Origin: Amblyornis subalaris
Taxonomy: Eukaryota > Chordata > Aves > Passeriformes > Ptilonorhynchidae
Direction of reading: 5' to 3'
Assembly (NCBI GenBank): GCA_018881555.1
Contig: JACAXG010000124.1
Span: 1,674,001 to 1,738,000, forward strand
Length of the DNA: 64,000 nt
The translations under genes and the position numbers were made by a program. Below, piece after piece: positions 36,501 to 47,300 of this stretch; the stretch's first letter is position 1; each line of letters starts with the position of its first letter. The notes beneath the pieces were generated by a model. It was not told the DNA's origin. It made no database searches and worked only from the letters and a program-made list of their open reading frames with translations.

Positions 36501-39175
36501 TAAGTAAACAACACTCAATCACACAGCAAAAAACAAACTGCATTTATATTTTCTACTTAAAGAATTTGAGTGATGGAAATAAAAGGTAGAAGTCCCAACC
36601 AATCACACTAGAGCTCAAAGTATTGTTTTTAAAGGGACCAGATGAGAATCAGTGAAACATGCTAAATCTGAAAAAATAATTCCTGAGGTAGTAGTTTAGA
36701 TGAACTTTTCTTTTGTATTGGCGCAGCCATGGAGAAAGTAGATCCACAAAACTGATCTACATTCGGGAATTTGTGGGTTTATTTCTTATCCACCCTCTTC
36801 TCCCACTGTTGCTTTAACCAGAATCAATTCCTTGATGCAGTTTCACCACACAAATGCTTGTCTCCCTCTATGAGGAACAGAGAGGGATGGGCATGGGGCA
36901 AGAACGAGTGTCAAAGGAAAGGGGAAGCTTCACCAGCAGTTCAGGGTGTGCCCACTTAACTTACATTTAAGTGTAAGCTAACATATAGTTAGCTACATGG
37001 GTATAGTTTTGCCACAGACTACTTCTGTGCAATATTAAATTTCTTTATTTTAACATCTAAATATCTGCTTTTGGTTTTTTGCAGCTAATCTTAAAAAAAT
37101 TTGCAAAGCCATTGTTGATGCTCCTACTGATGAGGAGAGAGTGAAGGCCTTTGCACCCATTCAGGAAATGCTGACCTTTGTTCAGTTTGCCAACGATGAA
37201 TGTGACTATGGCATGGGGTATGAACTGGGCATGGACCTGTTTTGCTATGGATCACATGTGAGTACTACAACAATCGTACTTTACAAAATTATGCATGGCT
37301 TTATACATGGACTTCAAGTTGTTCTGCATTGTAGATTAATTATCCCTAGGAATTGTAGAGGTCTACAAGAATATTCTCAATTCACAAAGACAGTTAAAAA
37401 GTCACACAGCATCATTCCATGTTGAATTTACAACTGTGTGTATGAAAGCCCAATCCTGTAATGCTGAAGCAGAGTACAGAATGTCTGATCCAAATGCACT
37501 GAATAGCTGGAGCCCTTCTCCCCTGCTACTTGTATAGGCACCCGTATTCAACCAGATCAAGAAACAGACTGATGTTTATAGTAACCCCAGCTGGAAGAAT
37601 GTGGACCTGGGTCGCCTGCCTGGCTGCGCAGGGCACCTCCCACCTGGAGTCTCTTCCCTAGTTCACTGTTAACAATGAATATCATCAGTAAGGTGATTGA
37701 ATTAATAGCACTTCTAGTTGTACGTAGAAATTGTACTTAACGCTTTTTGTTTTGTATTAGCCAGTACCTTGTGGATGAAAAGGATCATTAGTTATTAGAA
37801 TAACTAATTGTAGTTATTTTCTTGCTAGAAAATAACACATGAAGTTCTAACATCAACCTAATATGAATGGAGGGTCATAGAAACATCCATGCAAAATAGC
37901 TGCTTCTAGCAAAACCAGGATCGCTTAAGTGGTTCTCCAGAGTATCATGTGAAAGATAAGTCTTGCAATACTAAATGTAGGCCCAAAAGAGCTGCACTGA
38001 ACACTAGTTAAAATATTTAGCCATTGAAATGAAGGAAAACTCACCACTCTTTCCATACTGTTAAATTACTAATGTGTTTCTTAGATTTCATGCCCTGCTC
38101 TCTTAAGTTCCATACAGCATCTAAAAATGTGTGGTATTTTCCTTTGATATCCTGCTGAATTCAGAGACTAGGCTGCTTCAGCTGCTTAAATCCTTTCTAC
38201 AGCTGTAAGGGCAGTGAAGGAAATGGTTTCTGCCAGTTGGCTGAGTAGGTGGAGGCCCAATACTCATTTTTCACGCTTTGTGCTTCTCAGCACATGAGAC
38301 TAACCACTGACAAAGTCCTGCAGTGACAAATTGTGTGTTTATAGTACTGTCATGTGTCTTGTCTGTCTTAGGCTGCAGCTTGAAACAGCTGTAACTTTGC
38401 AGCTGTTTTCTAGAATTAGAAGCCTTCATTTTCTAGTTTAGTAAACGGAAGAAATAGTGGCTTCACACACAAGTTATGCAACAGGTCCCTGCATGTCTTG
38501 GAGCTCCTACTTGGAGCTGTTTTCCAGTTCTGACTGGAGCCTTCCTGTCGCTTTGCTTACAGACCCAGAGGAACACTGAAACTTTATCTGTAGCACAAGA
38601 CATAGAAAAGGACTTAAGTCTTGTCCCCTTCATTGAGAGGTATAATGGACTTACATGTACAATAATAATTGCAAATACTAAATACAGTCTGACATTTATA
38701 CATTTGAAGCACTTAAATGGTTACACTAACTACCATTGTAATCCCCTCAAACTGCGGAGTGGGATAAGACATGGGACTGTGACAGGACAGGGGATGTCAA
38801 CCGCAGGCTGGAACTTCGGGTGCTCTACTGGGACCATCATCTATCTCTTGCACTGCTAACACTGGGTTTCCATCTCTTGCGGCAGCTCAGGCACCTCCGC
38901 CGGACCTTGCTGTGGCTGTCACAGGTGCAGCAGCCGTGGTGGGAACAGTGTGACTTGGGCAGAGCCAGGAGGTGGGGCTGCTCTCGGGATAAACAAAGCC
39001 ACTGACGCCGACTGCCGCTCTTGTTTTCCCTTCCCTCCTGCAGTACTTCCACAAGACGGTGGGCCAGCTGCTGCCCTTGGCTTACACCCTGTTGAAGAGG
39101 AACCTCTTTGCCGAGATCATTGAGCAGCACCTGGGAAGCCGGCGGGAGGAGGACCTGGACCAGCTGGTGCCCTGA
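30386..39175 (+). CDS. HPF1: Histone PARylation factor 1, complete coding gene
   Basis: The coding sequence joins 30386-30442, 31541-31700, 33691-33877, 34387-34485, 35506-35656, 36377-36464, 37085-37257 and 39044-39175. Total length is 1047 bases, or 348 residues against 346 in human. All introns are GT-AG and all phases agree. HPF1 binds PARP1 or PARP2 at DNA breaks and supplies a glutamate to a joint active site, redirecting ADP-ribosylation to serine. That residue is Glu286 in [11 protein letters not shown] (human Glu284). The partner arginine is Arg241 in VGYRELPE (human Arg239). The N-terminus is basic and probably disordered (KRRPR, KKRRS); the globular part starts near [11 protein letters not shown] at about residue 48. 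The start is chosen by match to the human N-terminus, MxGGGKRRP. An in-frame ATG 86 codons upstream is discussed in the findings. CLCN3 converges from the right. Confidence 0.97.
31541..31700 (+). CDS. HPF1: HPF1 coding exon 2
   Basis: Codes residues 20-72 plus the first base of codon 73. The acceptor is TTAATCTGCAG and the donor is AGTG|GTGAGG. It contains the basic stretch VKKRRSNQ and the family-typical [20 protein letters not shown]. Without splicing the frame would run a further 30 codons into intron 2. Confidence 0.95.
31993..32395 (-). repeat. ERV LTR fragment in HPF1 intron 2
   Basis: The sequence begins TGTAGTTTAACCCCAGCC and carries the reverse complement of a familiar avian LTR: an ACTCCCCCTTGGTGAG block, then GTGGGTTGAG, then ATGATGTCATG and a TCAGCTGTCCCAGC block near 32280. 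The LTR 3' end is therefore at about 31993 and the element lies antisense to HPF1. The far side is truncated near 32395. Family assignment (ERVL-like avian LTR) is from memory. Confidence 0.7.
32496..33545 (-). repeat. CR1 LINE fragment in HPF1 intron 2
   Basis: The left edge is the reverse complement of a CR1 3' end (TCATGGAATGGTTTGGGTTG then GAAGGGACCTTTAAA). On the minus strand the body reads reverse-transcriptase text, including [10 protein letters not shown] and [14 protein letters not shown] at 33300-33440, then '[11 protein letters not shown]' further on. The copy is antisense to HPF1, 5'-truncated and broken by stops. The right edge is approximate. Confidence 0.93.
33691..33877 (+). 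CDS. HPF1: HPF1 coding exon 3
   Basis: Codes residues 73 (split) to 134 plus two bases of codon 135. The acceptor is TGCTTTTCAG and the donor is TTTCAG|GTATTT. It contains the conserved [16 protein letters not shown] and [15 protein letters not shown] blocks of the family. Confidence 0.96.
34387..34485 (+). CDS. HPF1: HPF1 coding exon 4
   Basis: Codes the rest of Arg135 to residue 167 plus two bases of codon 168. It reads [18 protein letters not shown] and then GDNVFAAV. The acceptor is CATGAACAG and the donor is GTCAA|GTAAGG. Confidence 0.95.
35506..35656 (+). CDS. HPF1: HPF1 coding exon 5
   Basis: Codes the last base of Lys168 to residue 218. It contains the lysine-rich [18 protein letters not shown] segment and [18 protein letters not shown]. 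The acceptor is TGTTTGCAG and the donor is AAGAAA|GTATGA, phase 0. Confidence 0.96.
36377..36464 (+). CDS. HPF1: HPF1 coding exon 6
   Basis: Codes residues 219-247 plus one base of codon 248. It reads [20 protein letters not shown] then GYRELPESN. Arg241 in this exon corresponds to human Arg239, needed for contact with PARP. The acceptor is TTATTCAG and the donor is AATG|GTAAAT. Confidence 0.96.
37085..37257 (+). CDS. HPF1: HPF1 coding exon 7, carries the catalytic glutamate
   Basis: Codes codon 248 to residue 305. It contains [20 protein letters not shown]; Glu286 there matches human Glu284, which completes the PARP active site. It ends LFCYGSH. The acceptor is TTTTTTGCAG and the donor is CAT|GTGAGT, phase 0. 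Confidence 0.97.
39044..39175 (+). CDS. HPF1: HPF1 coding exon 8 (last)
   Basis: Codes residues 306-348 and the TGA stop. It reads [20 protein letters not shown] and then [14 protein letters not shown]. The acceptor is TTCCCTCCTGCAG. The exon and its surroundings (about 38860-39480) are much richer in G+C than exons 2-7. Confidence 0.96.
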   Translation, partial: YFHKTVGQLLPLAYTLLKRNLFAEIIEQHLGSRREEDLDQLVP

Positions 39176-39288
39176 GCCGGGCACCGGGGCTGCAGCAGAG
39201 GGTGGCCCTGCCTGCCCAGGACCGGGCTTGTCTTTGTGTGTGTGTTTGTGGGGCTTTTTTGTACTCGGTGGCGGTGTTCCCTGCAGTC

Positions 39289-39294
39289 AGTAAA
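39289..39294 (+). terminator. HPF1 poly(A) signal candidate
   Basis: AGTAAA, a common variant poly(A) signal, lies 114 bases past the HPF1 stop and is preceded by a GT/T-rich stretch (TTTGTGTGTGTGTTTGTGG). I see no AATAAA nearer on the plus strand. This gives a very short 3' UTR. Confidence 0.55.
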
Positions 39295-40461
39295 GCTTTT
39301 CTAAGGAATGCGCTGCTTCCCGGTGCTGGCTGTGGATGGGGAGGGCGCGGGGTTGATGTGCTGGGGACGGAGCTGCCCACGCCAGCCCCGGGAGCCAAAC
39401 TCGGCCCGGGGGCTGGTGCTCTAGGAAGCACAGGAAGGGCAGGCTGCTGCCTTACATCGCTTGGAGCACCTGCGGGCAGCGGGGCAGTGACTCAAGCCAG
39501 GGCTTACCAGTGTGGCTCAGTTACTGCCCACCTGTTCTGAATGCATGNATCAAGCGCAGTGTCCCTGCTCCTGGCGATGGTGCCTGGTGTTCTGTGTTTT
39601 CCCAGTTGTGTCCCACTCCGCAGGTAAAGCATTCCCCATTCCCTTAGTGCAGGGTTTCCTTCTGTGGCAAAGCACTATTCCTGTTCCTACATTGCTGGAG
39701 CTGACTCAAGTGGGAGGAAACTAATGGGATGAAGGAAATGCTAACTGACATTACAAGAGAAATTAGGAATTCCACTGTGGTTGCTACCTTGCTAATCAGA
39801 AGTCATCCCTGGTTTTAAACAATAATTTGGACATTTAAAAACGAAACCCAAGTGGTTTTGTACAATATGCGAATTAATTGTTTCAGCTCTGTATTCTTGT
39901 TACTGCACTTGGAGTTTTATTCTCAGGCAACTGGTTGAAATAACAGTTTAGAAACAATGGAAAATAACATTTGGCCACCATACAGTGACTTGACTTCCAT
40001 TGTGGCAATTCACATCCTTACTAATGACAGTAATTAGTACTAATTANTACTGACAAAAGATTATAGGCCGCTAGCACCATGCTCAAGTTTAAGTCATTCC
40101 TATTTTTTTTTAGCAAAGGATTGTACCTCCAACGCTCCCTTTGAGCATGAAGTAACATATAACTGACAAAGTAGGTTAGAGTGCTGCAAAAGTCTCTTGA
40201 GTTTCAAATGAACAAAGTAATCACCTGTCATAGCTCCTTTTGTAAATTTGACAACTTCACCNCTTTCTCTCAGCATGTACATGTCCCATTTATTCAAGCA
40301 CAAACACACAAGGACTCTTTCATAGACCTGGAGTTTTATGCTTTATACATAAAAAAGAGGTACTTTCTTGAATATTCCATCTTCTTCCCCTTTTTGTGTT
40401 CCAAATAGAGGAGATCTTCATATTAATGCCCTGTAAATCATGCAAGTACTAAAAAAGTAAA
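39295..40461. other. Intergenic, between the converging genes
   Basis: The first 200 bases are GC-rich like HPF1 exon 8, and the rest is AT-rich. No exon or RNA gene is recognisable. A longer HPF1 3' UTR could extend here. Confidence 0.45.
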
Positions 40462-40510
40462 ATTGTGGAACGGTTTGAGTTGGAGGNGACCTTAAAAGTT
40501 CACCTTTTGA
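40462..40510 (-). repeat. CR1 3'-tail remnant, minus strand
   Basis: A short block reading GGAACGGTTTGAGTTGGAGG then NGACCTTAAAAG is a diverged reverse complement of the CR1 terminus. It faces the plus-strand CR1 piece just to the right. Confidence 0.5.
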
Positions 40511-40689
40511 ACTTTATTACTTAAATATGAACTTAGATCTGCAAAAAGGGGGACCTTAGACCAGACACCCATACTCATCTATTAACCCCTGCTGGAGAAG
40601 GAAATCTGTTACACCAACTGAAAAATTACTGATGTGCTGTACATCATTAAACTGGGGACAGACTTTGTAGCAGGCCCTGCTGCAATAAG

Positions 40690-40946
40690 ATGAGTGGTAA
40701 TGGTTTTAACTAAGAGAGTAGATTCACACTGGATAAAAGGAAGAAATTCTTTATTATGAGAGTGGTGAGACACTGCCACAGGTTGCCCAGAGGGGTGGCA
40801 GATGCTCCATCCCTAGAAGTATTCAAGGCCAGGGTCGATGGGGCTCTGAGCAACCTGGTCTAGTGGGAGGTGTCCCTGCTCATGGCAGGGCAGTTGGAAC
40901 TAGATCTTCTTGAAGGTCCCTTCCAACCTAAACCATTCTATGAAAT
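40690..40946 (+). repeat. CR1 3'-end fragment, plus strand
   Basis: It begins near AGAGTAGATTCACACTGGAT and AAAGGAAGAAATTCTTTATT, passes the GGTTGCCCAGAGGGGTGGCA block and ends GGTCCCTTCCAACCTAAACC ATTCTATGAA at about 40946. This is the last 250 bases of a CR1 element. Confidence 0.93.
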
Positions 40947-41304
40947 ACATCATCAACAGAGGGCTTTTAGACAATAAAACCATCATCCACTTTTAACTAT
41001 TTTAAATCAGAAGGCCAAGTCTTCTATAATTAAAACAAAATCTTAAATACTTCTTTTGGTTAAAAAAAAACACCTAAGGCTGACCTTTTTGATAGGGTTG
41101 ATTTGGCTACTGATTTGTAGCAAAATACTAGGCAATGCAAAGACTGCATCTCCTAAAATCCATTCTTTTCATCAAATCTGCTTACTAGTTTTGTATGTAA
41201 TATTCCTAGCTGTTAATGGTCTCTCACGGAAAATAAATGCAAAAATCAACACAAACATTGTTTGTGAAAAACATGACAGAACAATAAATGGTCATACAGA
41301 AGTT

Positions 41305-44298
41305 TTTAATGTTTGATTAAATCATCACAGTAATGAGAATTTTTACTGTAATGATATGCAGTTCTACCACACTATTATAAATAAAAACATTAAGATCAAT
41401 ATTAAATACAGCTCTAGGCAACATCACAGATTAACAAAGAATGCATTCTTCATGAACCAGTATCTGAATGATTTAAAAAATAAAAAAATGCTGACACTTT
41501 CCCCCTCCCATCCACCACCACCTTTTTTTTTTCAAATTAGTAACTTGAGTAAGGCGCTGCAAGTTTTATGTTAGAAATTTTTTGTTGCACAGCACAGGCA
41601 CACATACTTCATTACCAGAACCTCTACTGTATGTTTACCAGAAGACATTTTAAATGTCAACAGGGAAAGCTTAGCAGGTTAAGAAGAGTAAACAGAGATG
41701 CACAATTTATATGCAGCACTCGGGATCCACACAGGAATTATGGAACAGAGCAGGGGTGTGAACTGTATTTTAATTCAGACAGTACAGTCCATAGCATTAG
41801 GTGCAAGTTAATACAGTACACACAGCAGTGTTTTATGATAACATCAGATGTGTCAGAGATTTCAAACTGATTTAAAGTGATTTTTTTATGTGTAGTGAGT
41901 TTGTATTCTTCCACTATAGAAAAAAAATCAGACAACAGAAATCAGTGTCACAGACAACTTCCAGAGCTGCCTTCTGTAAATGGGCCAAATCCTGCTCTTT
42001 GTGAAGCTTCCTCTTCTTCAAGCTTATGTAATGTAACAGAGCAAATTTTTAACCACTAGCACTGACTTCACATGGAAGAGTACAGCTGGTTGTTGCCATG
42101 CTCCCATTTTTACATAGCCCAATTCCCTGCTTCAGTTCCAAACCTGTTTTCACCCCCAAACAGGGCCTGATCACCGTGATCCTCCTGGCACATTTCACTT
42201 TCTACTGGTTCCAGTTGCTGCTAGAGATGAGATGATAAAATGTGGATGGCAGTTTTTTAATACGAAAAACCAGTTAATATTCAGCAGTGCACTTAAGCAC
42301 AGCCATTATTTTGCAGCTCACCAAAAGTACCAGAATTTTGGTTCATTCTGTTATTGTACTTAAGATAAAATCATACTGAGTACTTTATGAATAAAGATGT
42401 TTGAGGTAACTATGATGAATGCCTTAGAGATACATAAGATTATGTTAGACTTTTAGCGTTTATATTTTTGCCATTTTTGCAGTCTTGTGAGCATAATTAT
42501 TAAAAGAAAGAAATTTTATCCAACCCCATATTACAAAACATGATTTTTGTCAGCCAGATTTCTTAGTTTTTTTTCCTCTCTAGTTTAGGCTTATAGCATA
42601 TTGCCATTTTTCCTCTGCATGCAGTTGTGGGGGTGGTCTCATAAAATGAATAGGAAACAAAATAATCTACTGTAAAGAAGTTAGGATCCTGTCAGTTCAC
42701 TTCTGAGTGTGTGTGTTGCTGTTGAATTTTAAAGTCCTGCCAAAGTTTCAAGTACTGGATTCAATTCTGCCCTGCTGCTCAGGTGTGACTACATATAATT
42801 TACACCCCCATATACTTGGGAAAAAAGAAAAAAAAGTCCAAAGCAACCTAATAGTTGCTTTCTCCTATTACTTTTAAAACTCTGCAAGTTTTTTTTAAAT
42901 AAAACTTTACTATTACTGTTCCAGTTATCTGCTAGAAGAGAAAAAAGGAAATCCAAGGTAACGGCAGTGAAAGTTACATTTGAAAATGATCTTGTATGTA
43001 TGTTGGATCATAAAGAAGCCATTTTCTTGAAACCCTTCATCTAGTTGTAAACATTTGCTAATCCTCCATTACTTGCAGAGGATTATGAATTATTCTATAA
43101 AATCACATTAAAAAGGTAATTAGTTCTGTGAGATATTAACTGATTCATATTTAATATTTTAATCCATACAAATATAAATAAAGAATGGTAAAACTTCAAG
43201 AAAAATAATATACATTTAGTGCAAGTTATGAGTTACATTTCTTCCTACCATGTCAGCAGTGGAACGTCTTTTGTGGAGAAGAAAAAATAAAAATGACCGT
43301 TCTCAAATTTTACAGAGGGGGAAAAAGATCTCCAGTGTTGTAGCATGCAATTTTTACCAGATACACGTATACAGAATTGTTCCAGCTCTTAAACTAGTAG
43401 AATAGCAGTATTTTTCCTTATACTGCACAACATTGGTATATATCATAGTGTTTTCAATAATACAAAAAATTGCATAAGACCAGGTCACATTATTGATATT
43501 TTCTGCAGCAAAACCAGTATTTTTCTTTGAAATGCTAGTTTCATCTGGTTTTAGTTTTCTCATATCACAACAGCACATGGGTTGAAAGAAGTCTCACATG
43601 GTTCTTGCAAGGTATTATCTGTTCAATCTGGTTTTGTTGCAGTGGATCTGCACTGCCCCAAGCATTTCATGATTACGTACTTACACATTTAATGGCACAA
43701 GAAAAACCTCCCTTCTTGTGATCACACTTCAGTAACTCACAGTACATCTCAATATGAGAAACAACTGCTTCAAAAGGGCACACCAATTTTAAAGAGGCTT
43801 TGTTACGGCTCAGGAGAGAGAGAAATAAAGCTCTTCTGGAATGTAGAAAGGTGANGTGTAATAGTTAATACGTTTCATGAGTTAACACAACAGTTTTCAA
43901 TGGTAAAAAGGGCAAGACCTTTCAGTCTCCACAAGATGGCTCAATTCAGAACAATCCCTCCAGAAACAGGGATTAATAACACATCTCTTCAATGCTGAAG
44001 TACCAGGCTGGGGCTGGAGAACGGCACCACTTTGCACGGCTCACCCACTGCACTATCATAGCAGACCTGACGTCTCGGGACGCATCCAGTGCAGGACAGC
44101 AGCTCTCCCTTCCCACACTGCCATCAGCCTTCCTCCTCGCCACATGCTCCCCCAGACCGACTCCTGATTGCCAGCAGCACTGTTACGCAAAAACCCAGCT
44201 CTCGTCTCTGATTTTAGAAGTTTCCCCAGACTAAAGTGTTGTGCTATTCAACAAATGAACCTCCTCTTCCGTTTCCTCTCTCTCCTCAGCTATGGGTT
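41305..44298 (-). other. CLCN3: Probable CLCN3 3' UTR
   Basis: No other gene occupies this interval downstream of the CLCN3 stop codons (44299-44301 for the A form, 44231-44233 for the B form), and long 3' UTRs are known for this gene. Minus-strand ATTAAA words occur at 41305-41310 and again near 41768, 42256 and 43147-43165. Any of them could set the end. The left limit given is the farthest such candidate, not a demonstrated end. Confidence 0.35.
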
Positions 44299-44389
44299 TC
44301 AGTTGAACATTATGGAGGCGGGGTCTTGGTTTGCCGTCTGGGCCATATGACGGAGGATATCTTTTTTTGTTATAATGCCAAGGAGGCGC
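44231..44389 (-). CDS. CLCN3: CLCN3 last coding exon, B-form frame
   Basis: After the 76-base cassette exon the frame shifts and this exon reads [20 protein letters not shown], then a charged EEREETEEE stretch, ending LLNSTTL with TAG at 44231-44233. That adds 52 residues. The last residues TTL form a class I PDZ ligand; in mammals the B form binds PDZ scaffolds such as EBP50 and PDZK1. The upstream half is identical in sense to human, while a few residues ([11 protein letters not shown]) have drifted. Confidence 0.93.
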
Positions 44390-47300
44390 CTGAAAAGGAT
44401 AAATGGAAGACTGATATTAATCCATGCAGGCAAATAATGAAGCAGAACAAATCTGTAACCAAGTCCTTTTTGTTGACAGGAATAGAGCAAAAGTAAACAG
44501 CCTGATTTTCTTATTTAAACAGAAACATTTTATTTATCAAAATGTTGAGGAACCACCAGTTTGATAAAACACAGCAATGCTGAGACACCGTATCAGATCG
44601 TCTCTGACAGCTGTAGTCCATTTTAATGAAATACAAGTCATACAAGTAGAGCCCATTACAATTTTTATTTAACTTTTTGTTTCTACAAAAATCAAATTTT
44701 GATTAGCATATGCCAACAAAAAAGTAACAAAGAGGGACAAAGAAAAGAGAGGTATGAAAAAGAAGTGATATTGATCCCAGAACATAAGGGAGGCATGTTC
44801 CAACCTAGCCATCAGAAGTGATGTACTGCTTGATGGCCCCAAATCAAGCAAATCAAACTCCCCTTCCCTCCTTTTTTAAACCAGAAGGATCCTTCCAGTC
44901 TGACACACTGGCTCAGGCTGAATATATTCATAGGAGCACACTGTATCGGCCATGAAACTTTTGTAAAATAAACAAGAGTTAAGTAGATTTTGGAGTTCAT
45001 GGCTTTAGAAGATAAACTGTGAATAATGAAAGAAAATTTTCATTTTCCAATTTAGATACTGTGCTCTTATGACAGGGTATTTTAAAACTATAACTGCAAA
45101 ACATCAAATAGAGTGNGACTGTCCAAAAGGATAATATCACAAGAGAAGCAAAGAGCAGAATGGATAAGCTGCTGCCCTTGTTATTCTGGTTAGTACATTT
45201 CAATTTGTCTTATTAAAGGACGCATGAAATACTTGTGAAATATTAGCATAAAATGAGAACATAATTAGCATGTTTTGCACATAAGCAGCTAAACATGGTG
45301 GGTATGTTCAGGAGAGATGTAACTAGCAACCCATGTCCAAATTAAGAAAAAGTCTACCACCTAGCTAAGGTTAGTTCAAAACATCCTGGTTAAAACCATA
45401 TCTAGATTCTGAAGTCAACAGTCAACATTGAAGCAGGCCACTTGGTGGCTAAGGATATCAGTGGAAATTTTGTAAAGAAGTGCACTGACTGCTGTAGGTA
45501 ACAGCAGCAGAATCACAGGACTTTACACAAAATCACAAGATTTTACTAAAAAATAAGAATACTTTTAAAAGTCATATTGATAAAGAGGGATTAGAGGGAA
45601 GATCTGATGATGCAATTAAAACACGCTTGTCTTTGCTTCTCAAAAGATGTGATATTGCTATTTAACAGCTATTTAAAGCTGTCCAGATGCGAAAAAGAAA
45701 TTGGCATACACGAAAATCTTAATTTGCACTAGACAGGGTAAAAGTATTCCTAGCTGCATGCCTTCCCACCTGGGGAATTCAGCAGATCAACCAGCTGGAT
45801 CTATGTGATCTCAACAACACAAGTATCAGAAAGTTTACTGTTTACTTTCCTTAAATGTTGTGACTAACAGTATGTTCACATTAACAGCTTCATTTCTACA
45901 AAAGGATTTTGCACATACTGTTTTATGGTTTAATACAAATTTTGAGCATAAGAAGATTTCATTGTTCAGCTGATGTCATAAAAGCCCTGAAGAGTTCACA
46001 AGTTTCATGCTTCCTGACTTCTAATGTGTCTAATTATGAGATCTGATATATCTAATCACCAAGGGTTCGACGTGCTGCTTTAGTTGCTCGAGATGCTCTA
46101 ATATGTTCTTCTTTGTGATGATCCCCAAGACAATCCTGAAACAGATTATGTTATGCTAATAACTGTGTGTGAAATCAAATTAAAAAAAAAAAAGTTCTAA
46201 TCATAATGAAAAAGGATTAGAGCAGAACTAAGAAAAAAAGAAAAAGAAAGAAAAAGAATGGTTGTAGGAAAGCTAATGAGAAAATTAAATGAAAATTTAT
46301 TTGAAAGTCAGTACCCATTCCCAAAATGCTGAACACAATTGGCTCTTCAACCACCCCAGAGCAGTATGTTTCGTGTATCAGGTACATATCAGGGTAGCAA
46401 ACTTTATCCCTTCTCCCTATATTCACATATTTTAGGGTTTTAAAGGCACTGAAACTAAAATCTACTTTGTATTTCCTTTGTGTTTTAGTTATTTCTCCTC
46501 ACACATACAGGTAATTATTCACATTTTAACAAGCCACAGTAGACTTCACACAGTAGATGTGTGAAGTCATAGCAATTGGGGTTTGAAGCTTCCCTACAGA
46601 GCTGGGCTATCTGGTGCCCTTAGAAACAGACAAATTCAGATAAATTTCTTGTTTGTGACAGTATAAATCAAGAGCAATTCCTTGGAATGGATATTCTAGC
46701 ACAAATTTGGAAGAGTGCAGCTAACTCTTCTCTCTGTCATCTGCACCAATTTCTGCACAATCCAATCTGGATTGGAACTACTATGTTGCTGTGTCTCTTT
46801 AAAAAGGTATATTCTGTTTGCAGGAAATTTGCCAAAATACAAAGTAGTCCTTCATGTCAACAAGGCCGTATGCCANGGCTAAATACCACCAGTATAGTAT
46901 TTATGATCTGCTCTTGTTGTAATAGACAGTGTGCTCATGGCATGTCACAAACTGGTAAACTGAAGTAGGATAATATTAAAGCCATCCATACTTCCTGGTA
47001 CTGTATCATAAAATAGTTAAAAATTTATAGTAGAGCTTGACATAGCTTTGCACTATCGAGCTTTCTTTAGAGAAGATTTTAGCATCAATGTCAATGTTTG
47101 AGCACTCAACCACAACAGAACCTAAGAAAAAAAATTATCATAGTAAATATTTTTCAGTGAAGTTCTATCAATTCCAATTTCCCTCCCCAAAACAAGAATA
47201 ATTGCATGCCTGTGCTAACTTCTACGTGTCAGATCATGATTTCCTTTCCCTACCAGAGAAAGGGTTCTGGAAACATTACTTGCCATTCCATACAGAGATG

